DNA of 64,000 nucleotides, from assembly GCF_010868145.1 (NCBI RefSeq), contig NZ_JAAGUY010000025.1, forward strand, positions 1-64,000, in the 5' to 3' direction. The position numbers and the translations under genes are program-made. The notes under the pieces are model-generated. The model was not told where the DNA came from, did no database searches, and saw nothing but the letters and a program-made list of their open reading frames with translations. Positions 37,843 to 45,487 of the stretch are shown in pieces. Position 1 is the first letter of the stretch. Every line of letters begins with the position of its first letter. The stretch comes from Nocardia cyriacigeorgica (GTDB lineage Bacteria; Actinomycetota; Actinomycetes; Mycobacteriales; Mycobacteriaceae).

Positions 37843-38000
37843 GGTCGAAGCACGCGGTCCCAAACCCTCGGAAGGACAACGATGTTCCAGCCTGGAGCAC
37901 GTCGAGCACCCGGTAGGCTGTCCATGGGCTCCGAGGGGGCGGGGCCCGTCGCCCGACTCGAACGTCCCCCCGCTGAACACACAAGCGAAGGGCCTTCGAC

Positions 38001-38480
38001 ATGAAATCCATCATCGTGTGCGCATCGGTATCGCACGGCAACACCAAGCGAATCGCCGAGGTCATGGGCGAGGTGCTGCAGGCTCGGGTGGTGGATCCGC
38101 AACAGGTCGATGCCGCCGAACTCGCCTCCTACGATCTGGTGGGTTTCGGCTCGGGGATTCGCAATATGGACGTCTACCCAGAGCTGCGCGCACTCGTGGC
38201 CTCGCTCGCGACGCAGCAGCGGAGCAAGGCCTTCGTCTTCGCCACCAGCGGATTTCCGGAACCGCCGTTCCGGCGCTACCTCAGCGGCCTCGCCGGGAAA
38301 CTCGAGCAGAAGGGCTTCGAGGTGGTCGATACCTTCAGCTGCCGCGGGTTCGACACCTGGCTGCCGTTGAAAGTCGTCGGCGGCATCCGCAAAGGCCATC
38401 CCGACGACAACGACCTGCAAGCGGCACGCGCATGTGCCGAAGGCCTGCGCGCCGGAGCGTCAAGCCTTCGGCGGAAGTGA
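38001..38480 (+). CDS. Flavodoxin-like protein
   Basis: This 159-residue protein begins MKSIIVCASVSHGNTKRIAE, a flavodoxin fold whose FMN phosphate loop is SVSHGNTK. The second loop, VGFGSGIRNMDVYPEL, and third, ATSGFPEPPF, fit a flavodoxin-family or NAD(P)H quinone-type protein. It probably binds FMN and works as a one- or two-electron carrier; its partner is unknown. Its last 21 bases overlap the convergent TfoX-like gene. Confidence 0.8.
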   Translation: MKSIIVCASVSHGNTKRIAEVMGEVLQARVVDPQQVDAAELASYDLVGFGSGIRNMDVYPELRALVASLATQQRSKAFVFATSGFPEPPFRRYLSGLAGKLEQKGFEVVDTFSCRGFDTWLPLKVVGGIRKGHPDDNDLQAARACAEGLRAGASSLRRK

Positions 38481-38795
38481 GCGGGCGAACTCCACGCCGC
38501 GGGTGACCCACTCGCGCAGGTTGGCGTCGTCGTCGACATGTGACGCTGTCACCCGCACCCAGCCGGTCATTTCGCGACTGCCCATGATCGCGGGGGCGAC
38601 GGCCTCGTCTTCGACGATCTGCTCACTCAACTCGGCGCCGACCCGTACCAGCAATCCGCCCTTGCCGCTGACCGCAAGCGCCATATTGCCGCCCACCAGG
38701 AAGGACAGACCGCCGAACATTTTGCGTTCGCTGACCGTCGGCCCGGGTTCGATGAGGTCCCGGATGCGTTCGGCCAATTCCTCGTCGTATGCCAT
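38460..38795 (-). CDS. TfoX N-terminal domain protein
   Basis: This 111-residue protein consists of a single TfoX/Sxy N-terminal domain. The family pattern is visible as MAYDEELAERIRDLI, then ERKMFGGLSFLVGGNMALAV and GGLLVRVG. In gamma-proteobacteria TfoX regulates competence, but stand-alone domains in actinobacteria have no known role. It converges with the flavodoxin gene with a 21-base overlap. Confidence 0.82.
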   Translation of the reverse strand: MAYDEELAERIRDLIEPGPTVSERKMFGGLSFLVGGNMALAVSGKGGLLVRVGAELSEQIVEDEAVAPAIMGSREMTGWVRVTASHVDDDANLREWVTRGVEFARSLPPKA

Positions 38796-38867
38796 GGGTC
38801 ACAGTGTGGACCCCGGCACCGACATCCTCGGCCCGGATCGGTGCCGGACCGAGGATGTCGCGACCGG

Positions 38868-39323
38868 TCATGCGCGGTCGTAAGCGTCCTGCAAGGCCCG
38901 CACGTCGAGCTTGGACATCGTGCGCAGGGCCGTGCCGACGGCGATGGTCTTGGCGGGGTCGTCACCACCCATCAGCTTGGGCAGCACCGACGGCACCACC
39001 TGCCAAGACAGTCCGTAGCGGTCGGTGAGCCAGCCGCACGGGCCGGGTTCCCCGCCCTCGGTGAGCGCATCCCACAACCGGTCGAGCTGCTTCTGCGAGT
39101 CGACGACGATCTGCAGTGAGGCCGCATCGGTATGCGGGTGGCCCGGCCCGCCGTTCATCAGCGTGACGGCCTGCCCGTCGAGGTCGAGTGCGACGACCAA
39201 TGCCGACCCGTCGCCATTGCGGCTGATCTCGACGACTCGCGAGTTCGGCACCACCGACGCGTAGAACTCGCCGGCCTCCTCGGCCGCGCTCTCGAACCAC
39301 AGGAATGTGTTGATGCTGGACAT
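38868..39323 (-). CDS. PhnB-like VOC family protein
   Basis: This 151-residue protein is a PhnB/3-demethylubiquinone methyltransferase-like VOC member. The pattern is clear: INTFLWFESAAEEAGEFYAS, VTLMNGGPGHPHTDAASLQI, and near the end GWLTDRYGLSWQVVPSVLPK. Such proteins lack an assigned reaction. The ATG at 39323 has GGAGGAGAACATC directly upstream, a good ribosome site. It is divergent from the next VOC gene. Confidence 0.85.
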   Translation of the reverse strand: MSSINTFLWFESAAEEAGEFYASVVPNSRVVEISRNGDGSALVVALDLDGQAVTLMNGGPGHPHTDAASLQIVVDSQKQLDRLWDALTEGGEPGPCGWLTDRYGLSWQVVPSVLPKLMGGDDPAKTIAVGTALRTMSKLDVRALQDAYDRA

Positions 39324-39490
39324 GATGTTCTCCTCCACTCGGTAATGGCGTGCTGTCGTCCGGTGGTCGGAGCCGGGCCGGCCGGATCGACACATCTCGA
39401 CGGACTTCCTCGAGATTTCGACCGCAGTCCGCGGATGGCGTCCAGGCATAAACGGTCCACCCCGACATCGAGCACTGATAGCGTTTCGAC

Positions 39491-39850
39491 ATGATTACCG
39501 GTGCGCACTCCATCGTCTACGCGAGCGACGCCGAGGCGGCGCGAGCGTTCTTCCGGGACGTCCTCGGCCTGACCACCGTGGACGCCGGGCACGGCTGGCT
39601 GATCTTCAAGTCCCCGCCCGCCGAGCTGGCGGTCCATCCCACCGGTCCACCGGACAGTGGACGCGTCGAGCTGTATCTGATGTGCGACGACCTCGCGAAA
39701 ACTATCGCTGACCTGCGTGACAAGGGTGTCGAGGTCGCTGATCAGGTCGAGGAGGCGGGGTGGGGCCGGGTCACCAGGGTGACCGTGCCCGGCGCAGGCG
39801 AGATCGGCCTGTACGAGCCGCTGCATCCGACCGCGTACGACCTGGACTGA
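39491..39850 (+). CDS. Glyoxalase-like (VOC) protein
   Basis: This 119-residue single-domain VOC protein starts MITGAHSIVYASDAEAARAF, the usual first strand and helix, and ends EIGLYEPLHPT, with the closing Glu at the typical metal-ligand position. The probable first ligand is His6. It is 20 bases upstream of the CapA-like gene on the same strand and may share its transcript. The function is unknown. Confidence 0.78.
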   Translation: MITGAHSIVYASDAEAARAFFRDVLGLTTVDAGHGWLIFKSPPAELAVHPTGPPDSGRVELYLMCDDLAKTIADLRDKGVEVADQVEEAGWGRVTRVTVPGAGEIGLYEPLHPTAYDLD

Positions 39851-39869
39851 ACGGTCGGCGCCGGTCGCG

Positions 39870-40952
39870 ATGGCGGTCACGGTCTTGCTCGGCGGGGACG
39901 TCATGCTCGGGCGTGGCGTCGACCAGATCCTGCCGCATCCTGGGCGCCCCGAGCTGCGTGAGCCATGGGTACGCGACGCTCGGCACTACGTCGAGGCAGC
40001 CGAGCGCGCCAATGGTCGGATCCCACACCCGGTCGACTTCGCGTGGCCGTGGGGCGAGGTGCCGGGCATCCTCGACGATCTCGCGCCAGATGTCCGGTTG
40101 CTCAATTTGGAGACCGCGATCACCGCGGACGGCGCCTTCGAACCGGACAAGGGCATTCACTACCGGATGCATCCCGGCAATATCGCGACCCTCACCGCGA
40201 TTCGGCCCGACGCCTGCGCGCTCGGCAACAATCACGCCCTCGATTTCGGACGTCGCGGTCTGGCCGACACCCTGGCATCGCTGGTCGATGCGGACATCCA
40301 GCCGGTGGGTGCGGGTAGCACGCCGGCCGAAGCCCGTTCACCGGCGATCGTGCCGTTGGTGGGCGGGCATCGAGTGGTCATCGTCTCGGTGGCCGCACGA
40401 ACCAGCGGAACGCCCGCGTCATGGGCGGCCGAATCCGACCGATCAGGGCTGTGGTGGATCGACCATCCGTCGGCCAGGCACGCCGACGAGATCGCCGCGC
40501 AGCTGTCGGCTCACCGGCGCACCGGCGATGTGATGATCGTGTCGGTGCATTGGGGGCCGAATTGGGGTTATGGGATCAGCAGGAGCGAACAGGAATTCGC
40601 ACACCGGCTGATCCAGGCGGGGGTCGATATCGTGCACGGGCACTCGGCACACCACCCACGGCCGATCGAGGTTTACCGCGGTAAACCCATCCTGTATGGC
40701 TGCGGCGACGTCATCGACGACTACGAAGGCATCGGCGGGCATGAGACGTATCGACCCGACCTGCGGCTTCTGTACTTGGTCACCGTCGACGGTGAAACCA
40801 CGGTGCGGATGCTTCCGCTGTGCGTCCGGCGGATGCGGTTGCAGCGCGCAGGAACGACGCAGACGCGATGGTTGCGCGACCGGCTCGGCGACATCAGCGC
40901 TCGGTACGGCACCCGAGTCCACCTCGGCGAGCACGACCTGTTGACAATCTGA
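39870..40952 (+). CDS. CapA family metallophosphoesterase-like protein
   Basis: This 360-residue CapA/PgsA-type protein belongs to the calcineurin-like superfamily found in poly-gamma-glutamate capsule clusters. The metal-site motifs are present in order: GGDVMLGRGVDQ near residue 9, NLETAIT near 75, GNNHALDFG near 120, VHWGPNWGYG near 225 and HGHSAHHPRP near 255. There is no signal peptide and no capBC partner nearby, so a capsule role is not supported; it may be a cytoplasmic phosphoesterase. The ATG at 39870 is used. A 16-bp palindrome follows the stop. Confidence 0.82.
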   Translation: MAVTVLLGGDVMLGRGVDQILPHPGRPELREPWVRDARHYVEAAERANGRIPHPVDFAWPWGEVPGILDDLAPDVRLLNLETAITADGAFEPDKGIHYRMHPGNIATLTAIRPDACALGNNHALDFGRRGLADTLASLVDADIQPVGAGSTPAEARSPAIVPLVGGHRVVIVSVAARTSGTPASWAAESDRSGLWWIDHPSARHADEIAAQLSAHRRTGDVMIVSVHWGPNWGYGISRSEQEFAHRLIQAGVDIVHGHSAHHPRPIEVYRGKPILYGCGDVIDDYEGIGGHETYRPDLRLLYLVTVDGETTVRMLPLCVRRMRLQRAGTTQTRWLRDRLGDISARYGTRVHLGEHDLLTI

Positions 40953-40954
40953 TC

Positions 40955-40970
40955 GACCGGCGCCGGTCGT
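40955..40970 (+). terminator. Palindrome after the capA-like gene
   Basis: CGACCGGCGCCGGTCG is a perfect 16-bp palindrome two bases past the stop codon. It could fold as a short hairpin terminator; there is no U-tract. Confidence 0.35.
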
Positions 40971-41140
40971 GCGTCTTCAGTCGCGGAGCACCGATCCGAT
41001 CCCACACAGCGAACCCTCGGGGCTGCTCGGCGAGATTCGACCGGCACTATATCGTCGGATGAATATCGGCTGCTCCTGAGCAGGACGCCTCGGAGCTCCT
41101 CACAGCCGCGGCCGGCGACGACAGTTCTTACGACGATGAG

Positions 41141-41788
41141 GTGCGCGGGATGTCCGAGGGCGGCGCGAAGCAATGGGCAGGCTTGTCCGATGACGACACC
41201 AGAACGGCGTTGGCCGACGCACTGAGCCTGTTCCCCCGCCGAACCGTCGCCCCTGATGATCACAAGCCCGCCGCAGTGGCGATCGCCGTCGTGACCTCCC
41301 CTGCGGGGCCCGCGATCTGGCTGACCGAACGCGCACCGACCCTGCGTGCCCACGCCGGACAGTTGGCCTTGCCGGGCGGCAGGCTGGACGCCGGTGAGGA
41401 CGCGGTCGCGGCGGCGCTGCGCGAACTACACGAGGAGCTGGGAGTCGAACTACAACGATCGGATGTGCTCGGGCAGCTCGACGACTACCCCACGAGATCC
41501 GGCTACATCATGACGCCGGTGGTGGTGTGGGTCGGCGACGATCCCGGCGTGATACCGAATCCCGACGAAGTGGCCATCGTGCACCGGATCTCGTTCACCG
41601 AACTCGATGTCGCGCCCGAGTTCGGCCGGATCGCCGGATCCGATCGGCCACTCATCCGATTGCCGCTGCTCGGCGGTCACCTGCACGCCCCGACCGCGGC
41701 GATCATGTATCAGTTCCGTGAGGTGGCGCTGCACCGCAGAAACACCAGGGTCGATCACATGGAACAGCCCCGCTTCGCCTGGGAATGA
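41141..41788 (+). CDS. Nudix hydrolase, CoA pyrophosphatase-like
   Basis: This 215-residue Nudix enzyme has the box GGRLDAGEDAVAAALRELHE followed by ELG. The element just before it, LRAHAGQLALPGG, matches the UPF0035 pattern of coenzyme A diphosphatases (LLxxHxGQxxFPGG). CoA or a derivative is the likely substrate. Starts at 41141 or 41150 are both possible. The 3' end carries half of a hairpin shared with the convergent esterase gene. Confidence 0.82.
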   Translation: MRGMSEGGAKQWAGLSDDDTRTALADALSLFPRRTVAPDDHKPAAVAIAVVTSPAGPAIWLTERAPTLRAHAGQLALPGGRLDAGEDAVAAALRELHEELGVELQRSDVLGQLDDYPTRSGYIMTPVVVWVGDDPGVIPNPDEVAIVHRISFTELDVAPEFGRIAGSDRPLIRLPLLGGHLHAPTAAIMYQFREVALHRRNTRVDHMEQPRFAWE

Positions 41789-41801
41789 GGCGGCGGGGCT
41801 G
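41765..41801. terminator. Hairpin between convergent genes
   Basis: CAGCCCCGC (41765-41773) pairs with GCGGGGCTG (41793-41801). The stem spans the Nudix stop and lies just before the stop of the minus-strand esterase (41814), so it may serve both. Confidence 0.4.
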
Positions 41802-41813
41802 CTCCTGACGGCC

Positions 41814-42815
41814 CTACACCCCGAGTGCAGGCGCGAACACCGACCAGGACTGATGCAGATCGTCCTGCCAGTACGCCCACGCGTGCGTGCCCTGCCGCAG
41901 GTTGACCGTCGCCGGGATGCGCTGAGCAGCGAGGCTGTCGACGAGCGGACGGGTGCACCCGCTGACGAAGGTCTCCATGACACCGCCGACGAGCATGCGA
42001 TCGGCCAGTTTGACCGGGTTGCCGTTGATATCGGGCGCGGCAAGGGTTTCGTGCGCGCCCGGTCCGCCGTTGCCGGATGAGACGTAGACCGCGAGCCCAC
42101 GCAACCGGTCGAGGTGCAGCATGGGGTCGTGGTCGGCCCACGCCGGATGTCCGGGCGGCCCCCACATATTGGCGGCGTTGGCCCCGAAGACACCGAGCTG
42201 GGAGAACACCGTGGCGACGGCCATCGGGTCACTGGTTCTGGTGCAACCGCTGAACGCGCCGACCGCCTGGTAGAGGCCGGGCGAGCGGATCGCCAGGTTC
42301 AGTGCCGACGTGGCCGACATCGACAGGCCCGCAACGGCGTTGCGTCCGGTCGTCTGGAACCTGTCCGCGAGCAGCGGCGGAAGTTCCCTGCTCAGGAACG
42401 TCTCCCACTGATTGCGGCCGAGCACCGGATCGTCGGCGAGCCAGTCGGTGTAGTAGCTGGCCCGCCCACTCATCGGCACGACCACGTTGACATGTTTGTT
42501 CGAGAAGAACTGCGCCACATCGGTGCGCCGGGTCCACGGCCCACCGTCCTCACCACCGTCCACCGCGTTGAGCAGATACAGCGTCGGCGCACCGGCGCCG
42601 GGGTGCGACATCCACAGGGTGATCGGCCGATTCATGGCAGCCGAATGGACAACGACCTCGAGTTCCCGGCCCCCCAGCGGGCGCACCGACAGAATCGCGG
42701 ATTCACCGGGCGCGGCGGCCGCGGGCGCGGGAAAGATCACCGACACCATCGCGGTGGGTAGCAGGAGTGCGCTGAGCGCGAGAAGGGACACCAGGCATCG
42801 CGGGAGCCGGTACAT
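41814..42815 (-). CDS. Secreted antigen 85-like esterase/mycolyltransferase
   Basis: This 333-residue exported alpha/beta-hydrolase is of the antigen 85 type. A signal peptide is clear at residues 1-36 (basic MYRLPR, hydrophobic core, ending PAPAAAAPGE). The nucleophile serine is in GLSMSATSAL near residue 155, and the catalytic His is in QGTHAWAYWQDDLHQSW near the C-terminus. Family members transfer mycolic acids onto trehalose or arabinogalactan in the cell envelope. Divergence from classical FbpA sequences is considerable, so trehalose mycolyltransferase activity is likely but not certain. Confidence 0.82.
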   Translation of the reverse strand: MYRLPRCLVSLLALSALLLPTAMVSVIFPAPAAAAPGESAILSVRPLGGRELEVVVHSAAMNRPITLWMSHPGAGAPTLYLLNAVDGGEDGGPWTRRTDVAQFFSNKHVNVVVPMSGRASYYTDWLADDPVLGRNQWETFLSRELPPLLADRFQTTGRNAVAGLSMSATSALNLAIRSPGLYQAVGAFSGCTRTSDPMAVATVFSQLGVFGANAANMWGPPGHPAWADHDPMLHLDRLRGLAVYVSSGNGGPGAHETLAAPDINGNPVKLADRMLVGGVMETFVSGCTRPLVDSLAAQRIPATVNLRQGTHAWAYWQDDLHQSWSVFAPALGV

Positions 42816-42978
42816 ATCTGGTGTTCTATCACGCGGTCACGGCGCGTCGGCCGCAATGATCGGCGTGTTCATCGAGCGTGTCCGCGCGGGATCCCACCCC
42901 GACCACAGAATCGAATGGCACATTGCCGCAGCGAACGTCGAGTAGGAACCGCAGTCATGTACCACTCGGCAACGGCGC

Positions 42979-43737
42979 TCAGCGGACCCGAGTCTGTACC
43001 AATTCCCTGGCCGCGACCCGATACCGATCCGCGATCAACCGCACCACCGCCGGGTGGACGCCGATCGGCGCGGCGACGCCGTCGGCTCCCGCCTCGTACA
43101 GCCGCTGATGGAACAGGCCGTGGGCAAGCAGGTACGACGCGATGAAGACGCGCTCGGCACCGGATTCGCGCAGTTCCGCGACGACCTCGGGCACCCGGGG
43201 TGCGCCGGTGGCGACGTAGGCGATGCGGACGGGGCTGTCGAGGTGTTCGGCGAGCATGCCTGCGGCGCGGCGGACGTCCTGACGGGCGCGAGCGTCGGAG
43301 GAGCCGGCAGCCGCGAAGACCACCGCGTCGCCCGGACGCCAACCAGCCGAACGCAACCGCAGCTGCATGATCCTGGCCAGCGCGGGGTCGGGCCCCATGG
43401 CGGGTGTTACCGCGACGGCCGGGTGGGCGCTCTCGGTGATCTCGCGGGGCACGTCCTGGTAGACGTGGTAGCCGGACGCCAGGAACGCCGGAACGACCAC
43501 GGCCGGAACGGAATCCGCGCGGTCGGCCAGATCTCGCAGCACCTCCGACGGTGAAGGCCCGAGCACATCGACGAACGCGGTGCGCACCCTCGGCACGCCG
43601 CCGAGTTCGTCGACGCTGCCGTCGAGGGCCGGGCGGTCGAGCTCGCGCGCGACCGCCTCGGCCAGGCTCGCGATCATCTGCACGCCCTTGGTGCTGCGGG
43701 TGCCGTGCGCCACCAGCACCAGCGCAGGCGCGCTCAC
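42979..43737 (-). CDS. Sirohydrochlorin chelatase-like CbiX
   Basis: This 252-residue two-domain CbiX/SirB-type chelatase inserts iron (or cobalt) into sirohydrochlorin. The first domain begins ALVLVAHGTRS with the active His11; the second carries ASYLLAHGLFHQRL. Location at the end of the nirB operon points to sirohaem for NirB. The GTG at 43737 overlaps the preceding gene's stop (GTGA, 43734-43737), so the two are coupled. M. tuberculosis Rv0259c is the likely counterpart. Confidence 0.88.
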   Translation of the reverse strand: MSAPALVLVAHGTRSTKGVQMIASLAEAVARELDRPALDGSVDELGGVPRVRTAFVDVLGPSPSEVLRDLADRADSVPAVVVPAFLASGYHVYQDVPREITESAHPAVAVTPAMGPDPALARIMQLRLRSAGWRPGDAVVFAAAGSSDARARQDVRRAAGMLAEHLDSPVRIAYVATGAPRVPEVVAELRESGAERVFIASYLLAHGLFHQRLYEAGADGVAAPIGVHPAVVRLIADRYRVAARELVQTRVR

Positions 43738-44954
43738 CAGGTCACCGCCTGCGCAAAGCGTGGTGCCCGGGTCGGCGTTCCGACTCCGGGCACCACGGGA
43801 CGCGGGTTGTTGTCGGTACATTCGGCCGGGTCGAGCGCCAATCGGTAGCCGCGTTTGACCACGGTCTGAATGGCTTTGGGCGTGCCGAGACCCGCACGTA
43901 GCCGGGCGATCGCGGTCTCCACGGCATGGGTGTCGTCACCGCCGCCGGGCAATGCCGAGAGCAGGTCCTCCCGCGACACCACCCGGCCGGGCTGGCGCGC
44001 CAGCGAACGCATCAACGACATCGGCGCGGGGGCGAGCTGACGCACGGTGCCGTCGACGACCACACAGCCGCCACGCACGCTGATGGTGTGCCCGGCCGCA
44101 TGGATCCGGTTGGCCCGCCGTGGCAATTCCTCGGCGACGTGACGGGCCAGCGCACCGAGCCGTGCCCGCGCGGGCTGGGATGTCGGCACTCCGAGCTCCT
44201 CGAGCGGCGCCGCGGTGATCGGGCCGACACATGCGGCCAGCACCCGACCACGCAGTGCGTGCAGCAACCCCTCCAGCAGCCCGGTTTCCTTGGCGCGCAT
44301 CAACATCGACGCCACGGCCGGGGCACTGGTGAAGGTGACGCAGTCCAGGCTGGAGGTCACGACGGCCTCGATCAGCTGGTCCATCGGGCCCTGATCGTCG
44401 GGCGGAGTCCAGCGGTACACCGGCACCGGCACCACATCGGCACCCGCGCAGCGCAGCACCTCGCAGAAGTCCGGAACCGGCTCCCATTCGGTGGTCGCGC
44501 CGTGCAATTGCACCGCGATCCGCACACCTTCCACGCCTTCGGCGAGCAGATGGTCGAGCACTTCGGCCGAGGACTCGGACGCGGGTGACCATTCTTCACG
44601 CAGTTCGGCGGCGCGGATGGCGCCCTTGGCTTTCGGGCCGCGAGCCACCACCCTGGTACCGGCCAGAGTGTCGCGCAGCTGTTCGGCCAGCCCCCAGCCC
44701 TCGGCAGCTTCCATCCAGCCGCGGAAGCCGATGCCGGTGGTGGCGACGGTGATCTGCGGCGGATCGTCGACGAGCCTGCGGGTCACCCGCTCGAGCTCGT
44801 TGTCGTCGGCAAGCGGAATGATGCGGATGGCGGGCGCCGACATGATGGCCGCGCCGCGCCGGGTGAGTAGGGTGGCGAACTCTTCTGAACGCCGGGCGGC
44901 CGTCAGTCCGACCGTGAAACCCGCGAGCGACGCGCCCGCGTCCGGAGTCGTCAT
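43734..44954 (-). CDS. Uroporphyrinogen-III synthase with response-regulator DNA-binding domain
   Basis: This 406-residue fusion has a HemD-type uroporphyrinogen-III synthase at about 1-275 and an OmpR/PhoB-type winged helix at about 290-380. The winged helix ends VETAIARLRAGLGTPKAIQT then VVKRGYRL, a standard DNA-binding wing. HemD makes the precursor of sirohaem and haem. It corresponds to Rv0260c. It may couple tetrapyrrole supply to transcription, though DNA binding is only predicted. The ATG at 44954 overlaps the nirD stop by four bases (ATGA). Confidence 0.9.
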   Translation of the reverse strand: MTTPDAGASLAGFTVGLTAARRSEEFATLLTRRGAAIMSAPAIRIIPLADDNELERVTRRLVDDPPQITVATTGIGFRGWMEAAEGWGLAEQLRDTLAGTRVVARGPKAKGAIRAAELREEWSPASESSAEVLDHLLAEGVEGVRIAVQLHGATTEWEPVPDFCEVLRCAGADVVPVPVYRWTPPDDQGPMDQLIEAVVTSSLDCVTFTSAPAVASMLMRAKETGLLEGLLHALRGRVLAACVGPITAAPLEELGVPTSQPARARLGALARHVAEELPRRANRIHAAGHTISVRGGCVVVDGTVRQLAPAPMSLMRSLARQPGRVVSREDLLSALPGGGDDTHAVETAIARLRAGLGTPKAIQTVVKRGYRLALDPAECTDNNPRPVVPGVGTPTRAPRFAQAVTW

Positions 44955-45352
44955 GCCGATCCGTCCGCGTCCGTACCGCCGACGACGGGTTCGTTGGATA
45001 CCGAGACGACGCCGTTGTCGACGCGCACCCGGTAGACCGGCAGCGACACCGAGTCGTCGTCCAGGCAGCGGCCGTCGATCAGCGAGAACGCCTGCTTGAG
45101 CAGCGGCGAGGCCACCACGGGCACGCCGGCACGGTCGCCGACGATCCCGCGCGACATCACCGCGGCACGTCCGAACGGGTCGATATTGCCGACGGCGTAC
45201 ACCGAGCCGTCGGAATGCAGGAACAGCGCGGCCTGGCGGCCGCCCTTCAGCAACACCGCAACGCCGCGGCCTGGGATCAGGTAGTCGAGACGGCAGGCCT
45301 GGGTCCATCCAGTGGTGGCCGGGGCAGTGCCGGTGGTTTCGATCACGGTCAT
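44951..45352 (-). CDS. nirD: Nitrite reductase small subunit
   Basis: This 133-residue Rieske-fold subunit of assimilatory NADH nitrite reductase lacks the Cys-His pairs of true Rieske proteins, as NirD usually does. GRGVAVLLKGGRQAALFLHS and the following VYAVGNIDPF are the family core. It has a GGAGGAG ribosome site. A 135-base gap separates it from nirB, wide for this operon. Its stop overlaps the hemD-like start. Confidence 0.92.
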   Translation of the reverse strand: MTVIETTGTAPATTGWTQACRLDYLIPGRGVAVLLKGGRQAALFLHSDGSVYAVGNIDPFGRAAVMSRGIVGDRAGVPVVASPLLKQAFSLIDGRCLDDDSVSLPVYRVRVDNGVVSVSNEPVVGGTDADGSA

Positions 45353-45487
45353 CGGGGTTCTCCTCCAAACGCCTTACTCATTGGTACCGGCGCCCTGTTT
45401 CCTCGCGGTTAAGCAGTCATTTCCCGGGCGTAGCAGTTGTGGCGGGACCGAGATCTCCGGCGCACACCGCCACCACGCCGTGCCCGA

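Noticed and set aside
45353..45487. Separate gene or terminator between nirB and nirD
   Set aside because: 135 bases with only a weak 7-bp stem (45439-45445 with 45467-45473) and a 21-base loop; frames there are extensions of nirB shadows.
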